In this document: positions 1 through 9,000 of the stretch, piece by piece
How positions within the stretch are numbered: position 1 is the first letter of the stretch
Layout of the letters: every line of letters begins with the position of its first letter
NCBI RefSeq assembly: GCF_031458175.1
Contig: NZ_JAVDXX010000001.1
Location: 1,054,001-1,118,000, forward strand
Length of the DNA stretch: 64,000 bases
Source: Pseudoglutamicibacter albus
GTDB taxonomy: Bacteria; Actinomycetota; Actinomycetes; Actinomycetales; Micrococcaceae
Reading direction: 5' to 3'
Translations under genes and position numbers: made by a program
Notes under the pieces: generated by a model
The model's input: the letters and a program-made list of their open reading frames with translations, nothing else
The model's database searches: none
Told to the model about the DNA's origin: nothing

Positions 1-2625
1 TTGAGCGTTGCAGCGCCGCACCGCTTCCTCGGACTCTTCGACACGCACGTGAGCCGCCTCAACCGAGCGAGCCAGAAGCCGTTGCGCCGTACGAACACGC
101 TCCGCGACTGTCTCCGCCTTCTTCGCTTGTGCGGCACGCCGGGCTGCACGCCGCTGCGCCTCCTCACGTGCGGCACGCTCAGCACGGGCCGCGCGACGCT
201 GAGAATGCGCCCGGTCTCGAAGCTTACGGGCCTGTTCCTGGGCCTCCCGCAAGGCCAACCGCGCCTGAATCTCAGCTTCACGAGCCTGCGATGCGGCCTG
301 AGCTAGACGGTCACGCTCAGCTGTCGAGGGTTCAGCTTCTTCCGGAACATCCTGGGCCACAGCCAAACGCTCGTTGAGCTCTTCAAGCCCCACACGCGCC
401 TTCTCAACAGCGGCATCGGCAGCGACATACGCGTCCGCATGCCGCTGAGCATCCGCATCGGCTTGAGCCGCAAGCGAAGACAACCGCTCAACACGCGACG
501 CCGCGTTCCGGGACGCATCACTGGCCTGCCGCGCCGCTTCCTCGGCTGCTTTCAGCTCTGCTTGCGCGTTGTTCACGGCGGGTTGCGCGCGCTCAACCTC
601 CGCCTCAGCCGCCTCACACGCCGCAACGGCTTCCGTGAGCTCTTCCCGAGCCGTCTCCAGCGAACGCACCCGCGCCAAAGCTCCCGCACCATCGCCAGCA
701 CCGATCACCACACCAGCACGCGTCCACCGATGCCCCTCAACAGTCACCGCCGTGCACCCGGACTCAGCCACCACAGCGCGGGCTTCAGCATCCGAATCCA
801 CCAGAGCAGTCCTACCCAGCAGAGCCTCAACAAGCTGCTCATCCCCTGGCTTAGGGCTCACCACATCGGCGACACTACGCGCACCGGAAGGCAACACATC
901 ACCACGATGCTGCCCCACGGTATGTAGCAACGTCACCGACCCCTCGGCACCGGCAGCCGCAGCCTCCGCCACCTGCTCGAGCGTCACCTGCGCTGCAGCG
1001 ACCCAGCCGTCCTCAGCGCCACCCAAAGCCGCTTTGACGGCGGCCTCAAAGCCCCGCTCGACCGTCAAGCGGTCACTCAACACATCCAACAGGGCGTCCT
1101 CGTACCCCTCAAGCAACGTGCCCGCCCCAGCATCCGGCTGGGTAGTCTCAGCCAAAACAGCTACCCGCGCTTCAAGCCCCGCCCGGCGTTGACGCGCCGT
1201 ATTCAACGCATCACGCGCCGACTGCAACGCAGCTTTCGCCTCATCCAGCGCTCCTTGCGTTTCAGGCACACGCGCCAAAGGCGCCACCGTGGCCTCCCGC
1301 GCTTCATCAGCTTCCACCTGCGCCTCATCCATATGGCTCTTAGCCTCGGCACTTCGAACGCGTGCCGCATCGCGAGCCTCAACGGTACGCTGGCGCTCAC
1401 CCACCGCAGATTCAAGCCTCTGCCGGGCAGTACCCACTTGCCCAGCAAGCCGCGCCAAACCCTCACGGCGATCCGCAACTGCCCGCAATAGAGCAGTCAA
1501 CCGCTCATCTTCTGCACGCTGCTTCGACTCAGCCTCAGCGCGCTCACCACCGGCGGCCTCAAGCGCATCTTGTGCCTTCTCAACAGCCTCGTCCGCTTCA
1601 TCGGCCTCGGCGTCGCTCGCCGCAGCGCGGCGCTCCAGAACATCCGGATCTTCACCTACCGACGAACGCTCAAGCGGCTGCCCCAAAAGCCGCTGCCGCT
1701 CCTCCGCGACCCGCAGCAAGCCCGTGTAGCGCTCGCTCAACTGGGACAACTCGTACCACGTCTCACGTGCCGAAGCCGCAGCCGGGGATGCCTTCGCAGC
1801 CTCAACTTCAGCCGCGGAAACCGTGCGAGTTGCGGCATCTACAGCGTCACTGGCCTGCCTCTGAGCTTCTTCCAGATCTACCCTCTTCACGGAAGCTGAC
1901 TCGGCTTCATCCAGCAGCTGCACCACATCGTGGGCCAGCAGGCGCGACTTAGCATCACGTAGCCGCGCCTGAACACCACGAGCCCGCCGCGCCGTATCCG
2001 CCTGCCTGCCCAGCGGCTTCAACTGCCGCCCGATCTCCTTGACAAGATCATCTAATCGGCTCAGATTCGCCTGTGTTGAATCCAGCTTGCGCAGCGTTTT
2101 TTCTTTGCGACGCCGATGCTTCAGAATCCCCGCGGCTTCCTCGATGAAACCGCGGCGCTCCTCAGCGCTGGCCTGCAGGATCTTATCGAGCTGCCCCTGC
2201 CCCACGATCACGTGCATCTCACGACCCAAACCGGAATCGGAGAGCAACTCCTGAATATCGAGCAAACGCACCGGGGAACCGTTGATCGCATACTCGGAAC
2301 CACCTGAACGGAACAAGGTTCTAGAGATCGTGACTTCCGTGTATTCGATCGGTAACGCGCCATCCGAGTTATCGATCGTCAACGTCACGTGTGCCCGGCC
2401 CAACGCTTGGCGGGAACTCGTGCCGGCGAAGATCACGTCATCCATGCTCCCGCCACGCAACGTCTTAGCGCCCTGCTCACCCATGACCCACGCGAGCGCA
2501 TCGACAACATTCGACTTACCTGACCCGTTGGGGCCCACCACGGCCGTGATGCCGGGTTCGAAGTCGAAGCTGGTCGCGGAAGCAAATGACTTAAATCCGC
2601 GAACCGTCAGGGATTTCAAATACAT
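1..2625 (-). CDS. smc: Chromosome segregation protein SMC (3' end outside window)
   Basis: SMC is the ATPase of the Smc-ScpAB condensin that compacts and segregates the chromosome. The visible 875 codons begin MYLKSLTVRGFKSFAS with Walker A GPNGSGKS at residues 31-38. They continue through a Q-loop region, a first Ala/Glu/Arg-rich coiled coil (about 170-495), a hinge (about 495-655, including DRLTVERGF and EAAVKAALGG) and the start of the returning coiled coil. The frame is still open at base 1. About 300 residues, with the signature motif and Walker B, are missing only because the window ends. The ATG at 2625 has a weak ribosome-binding site but gives the standard N terminus. It lies 68 bp after mutM; a small GGGGA/TCCCC hairpin at 2663-2675 may attenuate read-through. 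Confidence 0.96.
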   Translation of the reverse strand, partial: MYLKSLTVRGFKSFASATSFDFEPGITAVVGPNGSGKSNVVDALAWVMGEQGAKTLRGGSMDDVIFAGTSSRQALGRAHVTLTIDNSDGALPIEYTEVTISRTLFRSGGSEYAINGSPVRLLDIQELLSDSGLGREMHVIVGQGQLDKILQASAEERRGFIEEAAGILKHRRRKEKTLRKLDSTQANLSRLDDLVKEIGRQLKPLGRQADTARRARGVQARLRDAKSRLLAHDVVQLLDEAESASVKRVDLEEAQRQASDAVDAATRTVSAAEVEAAKASPAAASARETWYELSQLSERYTGLLRVAEERQRLLGQPLERSSVGEDPDVLERRAAASDAEADEADEAVEKAQDALEAAGGERAEAESKQRAEDERLTALLRAVADRREGLARLAGQVGTARQRLESAVGERQRTVEARDAARVRSAEAKSHMDEAQVEADEAREATVAPLARVPETQGALDEAKAALQSARDALNTARQRRAGLEARVAVLAETTQPDAGAGTLLEGYEDALLDVLSDRLTVERGFEAAVKAALGGAEDGWVAAAQVTLEQVAEAAAAGAEGSVTLLHTVGQHRGDVLPSGARSVADVVSPKPGDEQLVEALLGRTALVDSDAEARAVVAESGCTAVTVEGHRWTRAGVVIGAGDGAGALARVRSLETAREELTEAVAACEAAEAEVERAQPAVNNAQAELKAAEEAARQASDASRNAASRVERLSSLAAQADADAQRHADAYVAADAAVEKARVGLEELNERLAVAQDVPEEAEPSTAERDRLAQAASQAREAEIQARLALREAQEQARKLRDRAHSQRRAARAERAAREEAQRRAARRAAQAKKAETVAERVRTAQRLLARSVEAAHVRVEESEEAVRRCNAQ

Positions 2626-2693
2626 GGTGATTTCTATTATGTAACGCACATGCTAAGAAACCGGGGATTTTCCCCTTTCCCGCGTTCACGTGG

Positions 2694-3650
2694 TCAGAGT
2701 CCGCGTGGGCGGCGTTGGCACCAGCTACACCGGAACGATGAGCGCCCACCCCACGGCTCACGCACAATCATGCCTGGCTTGCCGTTGTTGGCACACCGCG
2801 GGCAGGGTTGGCCGGCTCGCCCGTAGGCGTTGAGGGAACGGTCGAAATAGCCGCTAGCGCCGTTGACGTTGACATAGAGAGAATCGAAGCTCGTCCCACC
2901 GGCTTCCAACGCACTGAGCATCACGGCGCGCAACGCCTCCAGCAAAGCCTCGATCTCCGCTAGAGGCAGACGCGATACCGGAGTCTCATAGTGCCTCTTG
3001 ACCCGCCACAACGCCTCATCCGCATAAATGTTGCCCACCCCGGAGATCACGGACTGATCCATGAGTGCGTTCTTGATCCCGGTGCGTTTGTTGCGCCACT
3101 GCTTCCGCAAGGCACTCGCATTGGTCAGGGGGTCTAGGACATCGCGCCCGATGTGGTGTGCGGCGTGCGGGATCAGGTGGGCTTGGTCTCCTACCCCACC
3201 AGGGCCGGCATCCGGTGTCGGTATAAGCTCGGAGATCCACATGCCACCGAATATCCGTTGATCTATGAAGCGCAGCTCGGTAGGTGCGCCGTCGCGTTCC
3301 GAAAGAGAGAAACGCACCTTGAGGTGCTTCTCCCACGGCTGTTCGGCGTCCTCGACGAGCACCTGCCCAGACATACCCAAATGAGCCATGAGAGCGAAGG
3401 CAGGTTCCGCGCCAAATTCGTGCCCCGCATCGGACCCTAGCTCAGGGGCGAGCGTGAGCCACAGGAACTTACCGCGACGCACCGCCGCCGTAATGGTCAT
3501 TGATGTTGCCGCGGAAATAAAGGCGTCAGGACCACCGACCTGACGGCGAACTGAACGCGGGTCGTGGACCTCTACGTGTTCGATCCGCCGCCCAACAACC
3601 CAATCCGTCAAACCGCGGCGGACAACCTCAACTTCAGGCAGTTCAGGCAT
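2694..3650 (-). CDS. mutM: Formamidopyrimidine-DNA glycosylase (Fpg/MutM)
   Basis: This bifunctional glycosylase/AP lyase removes oxidised purines such as 8-oxoguanine. The protein starts MPELPEVE, so Pro2 is the Schiff-base nucleophile and Glu3 the catalytic acid; Lys61 in RRGKFLW is the conserved phosphate-contacting lysine. The C-terminal zinc finger is complete, with Cys283, Cys286, Cys308 and Cys311 and the preceding Gly-Gly-Arg-Ser. At 318 aa it is longer than the roughly 270-290 aa of many homologues; the extra residues form a Gly/Pro-rich insert near the middle. The start ATG overlaps the rnc stop codon (TGATG), so translation is probably coupled. Confidence 0.96.
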   Translation of the reverse strand: MPELPEVEVVRRGLTDWVVGRRIEHVEVHDPRSVRRQVGGPDAFISAATSMTITAAVRRGKFLWLTLAPELGSDAGHEFGAEPAFALMAHLGMSGQVLVEDAEQPWEKHLKVRFSLSERDGAPTELRFIDQRIFGGMWISELIPTPDAGPGGVGDQAHLIPHAAHHIGRDVLDPLTNASALRKQWRNKRTGIKNALMDQSVISGVGNIYADEALWRVKRHYETPVSRLPLAEIEALLEALRAVMLSALEAGGTSFDSLYVNVNGASGYFDRSLNAYGRAGQPCPRCANNGKPGMIVREPWGGRSSFRCSWCQRRPRGL

Positions 3651-4393
3651 CAGGCGGAGGTTTTGTGCCCAGGTGAGAGCGGATCTGAATCGATCACGCC
3701 CATCGCGATCAAGTCCCCCACGAGCATCTTCCAGGATGCTCCAGCAGCGATCTTCTCGGCGTCCTTCTTGGAGGTCGCGGTGCCGTTCGCATAGCGTTTA
3801 TCGCCAATCAAGAGCCGCGCAGTATAGGTGTGGGCGTGGTCCGGCCCTTCGCTGGTGATGTCATAGACAACCTCACCTAGATCGTGTTGGCTCGCGATCT
3901 GCCGGATCAACGTCTTCCAGTCTGTGCTGCGGCGAATCGTTTCCTCATCGTCAATCAGCGGAAGCACGTTCTCGGCGATGATCCGTTTCACAGCGTCCAA
4001 TCCGTGTTTCAAAAACACGGCTCCCAGGAGCGCTTCCATCGTGTCAGCCAAGATCGAATCTTTATCTTGACCGTTAGACTGCTGCTCGCCTTTACCGAGC
4101 CGGATGTGCGGCCCAACGCCAAGCGCACGAGCGACCTGGGCGAGCGTCTGGGTAGAGACCAAACGTGCACGTAACGCCGTCAGTTGACTCTCTGAAACCG
4201 TCGGGTACTGCTCAAAAATGAACGTGGTAACACAAAACCCGAGCACCGAATCCCCTAAGAACTCGAGGCGCTCGTTATGTTCACCATCGTGCTCATAGGC
4301 CCACGAGCGGTGCGTCAACGCTAAACGAAGCGTCTCGGGGTCTAAAGAGACCCCGAGACGCTTCGAAAGCTCAGTTGCTTTAGCCACAGACAA
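3650..4393 (-). CDS. rnc: Ribonuclease III
   Basis: RNase III cleaves double-stranded RNA in rRNA precursors and some mRNAs. The signature ERLEFLGDSVL lies at residues 41-51 and holds two of the metal-binding acidic residues; the second acidic pair is in the DTMEALLGAVF segment. A double-stranded RNA-binding domain occupies about 160-230 (TSKKDAEKIAAGASWKML). The length of 247 aa is normal. It lies directly downstream of rpmF and overlaps mutM by two bases, within the yceD-rpmF-rnc-mutM-smc order common in Actinobacteria. Confidence 0.96.
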   Translation of the reverse strand: MSVAKATELSKRLGVSLDPETLRLALTHRSWAYEHDGEHNERLEFLGDSVLGFCVTTFIFEQYPTVSESQLTALRARLVSTQTLAQVARALGVGPHIRLGKGEQQSNGQDKDSILADTMEALLGAVFLKHGLDAVKRIIAENVLPLIDDEETIRRSTDWKTLIRQIASQHDLGEVVYDITSEGPDHAHTYTARLLIGDKRYANGTATSKKDAEKIAAGASWKMLVGDLIAMGVIDSDPLSPGHKTSA

Positions 4394-4394
4394 C

Positions 4395-4598
4395 TTAGGC
4401 GTCAGCTACCTTACGTCCCTTGTACTCAAGGAACAGCTCGGTGCCTGCCGAGTCGGTGACCATCTTCGCCTGGTGAGGCAGGCTGTACGTCACGCGACCG
4501 TTTTCAACGGTCTTCACCAGAGTTGGCGCAGTGGCCTTCCACTGAGCGCGGCGGTTGCGTGTATTCGCACGGGACATCTTCCGCTTTGGAACAGCCAC
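4395..4598 (-). CDS. rpmF: 50S ribosomal protein L32
   Basis: L32 is a small protein of the large ribosomal subunit. I start it at the GTG at 4598, which gives [19 protein letters not shown], the standard N terminus. GGAAGAGAG lies about 10 bases upstream. An in-frame ATG at 4655 would add 19 residues not typical of the family. The 67-aa product lacks the CxxC zinc pairs seen in some L32 proteins, as in other actinobacterial copies. Only two bases separate it from rnc. Confidence 0.95.
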   Translation of the reverse strand: MAVPKRKMSRANTRNRRAQWKATAPTLVKTVENGRVTYSLPHQAKMVTDSAGTELFLEYKGRKVADA

Positions 4599-4705
4599 GG
4601 CTTGTCTCTCTTCCTTGTTGCTGGTCAGTTTTGGACGGTGAGCGTCCAGAGTCAAAATCTATGTCGGCTTCACCTGCCCGGGTATCCGGGACTAGGATCT
4701 CAGCC

Positions 4706-5281
4706 TTATGTGTGCTCCTGGGGCGCTTCCTCACCCAAGGTGCTCAACCCACGCAGTGCCTCCCAACGGGGATCCACTATCTCGTGGTGATGTTCCGGCT
4801 CGTCTTCGAGTCGAACCCCACACTGATCGCACAAACCCATGCAGTCTTCATCGCACAGTGGTTGGAACGGTAGTTCACCAACCACGGCGGTGCGAAGCAG
4901 TGGCTCCAGGTCTACTTTGTCCTCGACGATCACGTGTGTTTCCGTCTCGTCATCCGAATCAAGCTGCTGTTCCGGGTGGAAAAACAGTTCCTGGAAGTGC
5001 GCATCATATGTGTAGGAAATGGGGTCCAGACAACGGCCACACTCGCCCTTAATCGGCAAGGTTGCTTGCCCGGTCACCAATACACCTTCGTGTACGCCTT
5101 CGAACCGTAGTTCCACTGGAACGCGCGAGCCGGGCTCTACGCCAATCAGCGGAACTTTCAGGTCTTCAGGCGCCGGAAGCGTCTTCTGCTCCTCATGCAT
5201 CGAACCGACCTTCCGGGCGATCTCATGCACGTCGAAGACCCAGGCTGATGCTGAAGGCGTGTTCAACGCCTCAGTGCTCAT
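4706..5281 (-). CDS. DUF177 (YceD-family) protein
   Basis: Members of the DUF177/YceD family are encoded just upstream of rpmF in many bacteria and are linked to 23S rRNA maturation or ribosome assembly. The 191-aa protein has the hallmark GECGRCLDPI (CxxC) around residue 85 and a second Cys cluster, CDEDCMGLCDQCG, near residue 145, followed by a His-rich stretch and DPRWEALRGL. The Cys-rich region could bind zinc (inference). It is the first gene of the rpmF-rnc-mutM-smc transcription unit, with a 107-bp gap to rpmF. The precise function is not settled from sequence. Confidence 0.9.
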   Translation of the reverse strand: MSTEALNTPSASAWVFDVHEIARKVGSMHEEQKTLPAPEDLKVPLIGVEPGSRVPVELRFEGVHEGVLVTGQATLPIKGECGRCLDPISYTYDAHFQELFFHPEQQLDSDDETETHVIVEDKVDLEPLLRTAVVGELPFQPLCDEDCMGLCDQCGVRLEDEPEHHHEIVDPRWEALRGLSTLGEEAPQEHT

Positions 5282-5414
5282 CTACCTAACTCCTTCTGTG
5301 AGCAGAACACATGCGACATTCCATCTTAGCTGATTCACCGTCGCGTCTCCAATCAACTCCAGTTGGCGTGGCGCAACCCACATGCGAACATCCGTGAGCA
5401 CAGGCCTGTTGCGC

Positions 5415-8400
5415 TCAGTAGAGTTCATCGACGACGCGCTCGGCTGCATGCCCGTCGTCTTGCGGTGCGAAGCGTTCGATGAAGCGGCTGCGTTGCTCTT
5501 GGTCGATCCCCTTCTCGAGGTGCTCATTCACCGTGGCCCACAGCTCCGCTTCATCCTGGACAATCGGACCTGGTAGGTCTTTCATGTAGTCGAGGTAGAA
5601 GCCACGCAGGTTCTGCTGGTAGTCCTCGAGGTCGTAAGCGAAGAACACGATCGGATACCGCAACACTGCGGCGTCGAAGAACACTGAAGAATAGTCAGTA
5701 ATCAGGGCATCGGAAGCGAGGAAAAGCTCCTGGATATCCGAATATGAGGAAACGTCCTTGACCCGGTCACGCAAATGCTCAGGGATCTGGATGCGACTAG
5801 CGATGAGGCTGTGCATGCGCAGCAGAAGAACCGTGTCATCCGGCATCTGCTGCGCGAAGGTCTCCAGATCGAACGGAAGCTGGAAGGCGAGCTTGCCGCG
5901 CGCGTTCTTCTGGTTGTCGCGGAAGGTCGGCGCATACAGGATTGCGCGTTGCTCCCCCAACCCCAATTGGGCCCGGGTATGTTCGCGGATGGCTGGGGCC
6001 TCGTCTGAGACGAGGATATCGTTACGGGGATAACCAAGCTCAACGATGGGCCCGTTGAAACCAAACGCGGACCGGAACGCGGAACTCGCATACGGGCTCG
6101 GCGAAAGTAAGTGAGTCCACTGCCGCACACCCGCCTGGGCGCGCTCAAGGTATCCCTCGCTCTGCTCCTGCTTTCCAGCGGCATCGAGCTGCATGTGTTT
6201 GAGCGGTGTCCCGTGCCAAGTCTGTACGAAACGCACCTTCGCCGGACGCTTCAGATACGAAGGCGCTGACTGGTTCATGGTCCATATCTGGGCACGGGCC
6301 AAGGCGGCGTAGTATTCAGGGCTCAACCGTTGAACCACTTCCGTGTTCGGGTCGGTGAAAACGTGCGGGCCGCTATAGATCCAGACTTTAGGGCGGGTGT
6401 CTCCGCGCCGGAGGAGCTCTTCATAGATGTATCGCGGCGAGTCCGCATACTGTTTACCCAGCCCAGATTCGAAGACGAGGGTTTCGCGTTTGCCAGGCAT
6501 AACGGAGGCCGCTTTATAGAAAGCCCGCATGGATTTCCAGTACCAGCGGCTACGGCGGAAACGGCGTACCACCAACGGCATCGCGTCTATCCATGGCGAG
6601 CCTGAGCCTACGATGGTGTGCTCCGGCCCGGTGATGACCGCCTGGAAAACCCGTTCACAGTTACGTGTATCACGGTGCGTCATGAAGCTGCGGCTACGCG
6701 CACGCAACTCTTCGGTCTGTTCGAACCCGGACGCAGCACAGCTACGAAGCCGCTCTACAGCATCGTTGGCGGTGAACTCGATGTAGCCTGGGAGTTCCGC
6801 GTCCAAATCAAGGTGGGAGCCGTTTCGGCCAAGGAAACGCCCCCGGTCGAATTGGAAATAGATCACAGGCCTGCCAAGGAAGCTGAAGTCGAATGCAACC
6901 GAGGAATAGTCGGTGATCAAGAGCTGAGATTCTTGCATGAGGCGCTGAACGTCTTCTTCACCGGGGAAGATCACCGTGACAGGCAGGTCTTCGAAGTGGT
7001 GGGCGAAACGCTGCATATTCGTGTGCAGATATAGCTTGACGTCGAGCCCGTTTTCACGAACGACGCGGGCGAAGCCATCGCTGGAGAGCACCTGGTGCCA
7101 CTGTTGGAAATATTCGGAGGCGAGGAAGCCTTCCTCGTCACGGATCCAGTCCCGCCACGTCGGCATCACCACAACCTGGCCGCGCCGCGGCTCAACGCTC
7201 TCCCCTAACAGGGAATCGAAACGTGGAAGGCCAGTGACAACAACCTGGTCGGCCTTGTATCCCAGGTCATTCATCACGATCTCGCGTTCTTTCTCTGAGG
7301 AGACAAAGAACTGGTCCACGTTGAACTGGGGGGCGTTCTTGCCGTACGTGGAAGTCATGCGCTTCACTCCGAGCACGCCGTGCTGCAGGAATACCCGGGT
7401 TCCACGCAGCCGCGCTTTGAACGAAGGCGCGTAGGTTGGCATCAGGAAATCGGGGTGGTGCGTTCCAATGAATTTGCTCGCTTGGAGCGCTTTCTCAAAG
7501 TGGGAATAGGTCCCGCTCAACACCACGTTGGGCTCGCCGGCGAATTTCTCGATATCCGGCGAATCCTTGTCGATCACGTAGTACGCGTTGATCTGCGGAT
7601 GCTTGCGCCTGAGCCACGTGAAGAAACGGTAGCCGTTGTCTCCTGCTCGCCACGGCTGTTCACCGATGAGCCACACATCGGCTTGCGGATCGACCTTCCG
7701 GGTGCCTGTCAGCAACGGTTTGACTGATAGCTCGAAGCATTCGATATGGAAAGACAAAGCCTTAGCTTTGAACGTGAAGTATGGGCTCACGCAAGCGATG
7801 CGACCCCTACTTTCTAGGATTCCGCCGCGTGCTGCCACGCGAGACTCGATCGGCACACGCGAGACACGGCGAGTATGCACAACGCCTTCGGTGTCATAGA
7901 ACTCGATTACCGCATCGAACGGTTCCGAGTTGCTGAAGCTGTCCCACATGAGGGGGTTGATCGGAACACGCACGTCATACCGGTAGCGTCGACGTCCGAA
8001 ATCGGTTTGAGTCCAGCCACGGTCAAGTTCCAAGCGCATACGGGATTCAAAACGCGTACCAGTCTCACGTCCCACCACAACGAATCGCGGCTGCGTCACG
8101 TTGCCTTGTGCTGAAGCAACACGGCCTTTGACATGAATGCCGTTGCTTTGGACGCAAACATCGTCAGCGTAGATCAATGCGTGCAGAGCCGGTGGCGTGT
8201 TGACGTCGATGCGCACGTTGCCACGCGTTGTGATCAGCGGCGTCACGGTGTGACCGTTGACGTGGCGGCGCGGAAACGCTGAAGCCTCCGTTTTGCTCGC
8301 GCGGCCAGCCCATTGAATCCACTGCATACCGGCGGTGTACTCTAGTTCAGTCTCGTGAACTACGTGCTCCCCTAAGACAACGCTGCTGCTGGCGCCGACC

Positions 8401-8837
8401 GGGCGTTCTTCGCTGGGCTCCAGCAACCAGCCAAGCTGCAGCTTCCATCCCTCGTCCTCGCCATCCTCAGGTGTGCTCTCATCACCGTCGATGTCCTCAG
8501 TCGCGATCGTGAGGTTGGCTAGAGCGTTGGTGATCACGCGGTAGTCTGCCGTAGCTGTATAGGCATCAGTCCGAGACTCAACCGTTGCCTGCTCAACGTC
8601 GAATCGCGCCACGACGTGCTCCGCTGCTACAGCAACCAGGGCAACCGGCTTGTGCTTGAACCCATAAGCGGTCAGAATCAAGCCGTGGGCATCCGGACTC
8701 ACAGCTAGGTATTCACTACCTGCACGCGGTTTGACGGCACGACGGCGCCGCAGAGCACCGCGGGTGAGGTTCACTGAGCGCATCGCGGAGCGAACCACGT
8801 TGCTTTTAGCTTTATTCAGAATGCCCTTGGGGTCCAC
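5415..8837 (-). CDS. Tandem-domain CDP-glycerol glycerophosphotransferase (TagF-like)
   Basis: This 1140-aa protein has two complete CDP-glycerol:poly(glycerophosphate) transferase domains. Domain 1 (about 460-720) has FLQHGVLGVKR near residue 485 and LITDYSSVAFDF near 643. Domain 2 (about 760-1130) has QTWHGTPLKHM near 876 and LITDYSSVFFDA near 1049. In TagF the His in HG(V/T) and the TDYSS segment line the CDP-glycerol site. Residues 1-370 form a beta-rich region with no catalytic motif, plus an acidic stretch (DIDGDESTPEDGEDEG). The protein lacks membrane spans and probably works at the cytoplasmic face, building glycerol-phosphate chains on a lipid carrier. It is the last gene of the wall glycopolymer locus, 163 bp after the Stealth gene. 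Whether both domains are active, or one primes and one polymerises, cannot be told from sequence. Confidence 0.88.
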   Translation of the reverse strand: MDPKGILNKAKSNVVRSAMRSVNLTRGALRRRRAVKPRAGSEYLAVSPDAHGLILTAYGFKHKPVALVAVAAEHVVARFDVEQATVESRTDAYTATADYRVITNALANLTIATEDIDGDESTPEDGEDEGWKLQLGWLLEPSEERPVGASSSVVLGEHVVHETELEYTAGMQWIQWAGRASKTEASAFPRRHVNGHTVTPLITTRGNVRIDVNTPPALHALIYADDVCVQSNGIHVKGRVASAQGNVTQPRFVVVGRETGTRFESRMRLELDRGWTQTDFGRRRYRYDVRVPINPLMWDSFSNSEPFDAVIEFYDTEGVVHTRRVSRVPIESRVAARGGILESRGRIACVSPYFTFKAKALSFHIECFELSVKPLLTGTRKVDPQADVWLIGEQPWRAGDNGYRFFTWLRRKHPQINAYYVIDKDSPDIEKFAGEPNVVLSGTYSHFEKALQASKFIGTHHPDFLMPTYAPSFKARLRGTRVFLQHGVLGVKRMTSTYGKNAPQFNVDQFFVSSEKEREIVMNDLGYKADQVVVTGLPRFDSLLGESVEPRRGQVVVMPTWRDWIRDEEGFLASEYFQQWHQVLSSDGFARVVRENGLDVKLYLHTNMQRFAHHFEDLPVTVIFPGEEDVQRLMQESQLLITDYSSVAFDFSFLGRPVIYFQFDRGRFLGRNGSHLDLDAELPGYIEFTANDAVERLRSCAASGFEQTEELRARSRSFMTHRDTRNCERVFQAVITGPEHTIVGSGSPWIDAMPLVVRRFRRSRWYWKSMRAFYKAASVMPGKRETLVFESGLGKQYADSPRYIYEELLRRGDTRPKVWIYSGPHVFTDPNTEVVQRLSPEYYAALARAQIWTMNQSAPSYLKRPAKVRFVQTWHGTPLKHMQLDAAGKQEQSEGYLERAQAGVRQWTHLLSPSPYASSAFRSAFGFNGPIVELGYPRNDILVSDEAPAIREHTRAQLGLGEQRAILYAPTFRDNQKNARGKLAFQLPFDLETFAQQMPDDTVLLLRMHSLIASRIQIPEHLRDRVKDVSSYSDIQELFLASDALITDYSSVFFDAAVLRYPIVFFAYDLEDYQQNLRGFYLDYMKDLPGPIVQDEAELWATVNEHLEKGIDQEQRSRFIERFAPQDDGHAAERVVDELY

Positions 8838-9000
8838 TTGCTGAGAGTTCCTTTACCATTGCTATGCACAAGCTCCACCGCTATATTAGCGACGGTTTTC
8901 ACATAGGAGCGCTCGGCTCGACACGTCGCTTGTGTTTTGAGGGGTTGCGCTGCGGTTACGTGCCAGGGTTTCTAGTACCCAAACGCAAGCCGGTTCACAT

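Noticed and set aside
1-927. Several plus-strand frames of 70-200 codons in the first kilobase
   Set aside because: All are antisense frames of the smc coiled-coil coding sequence.
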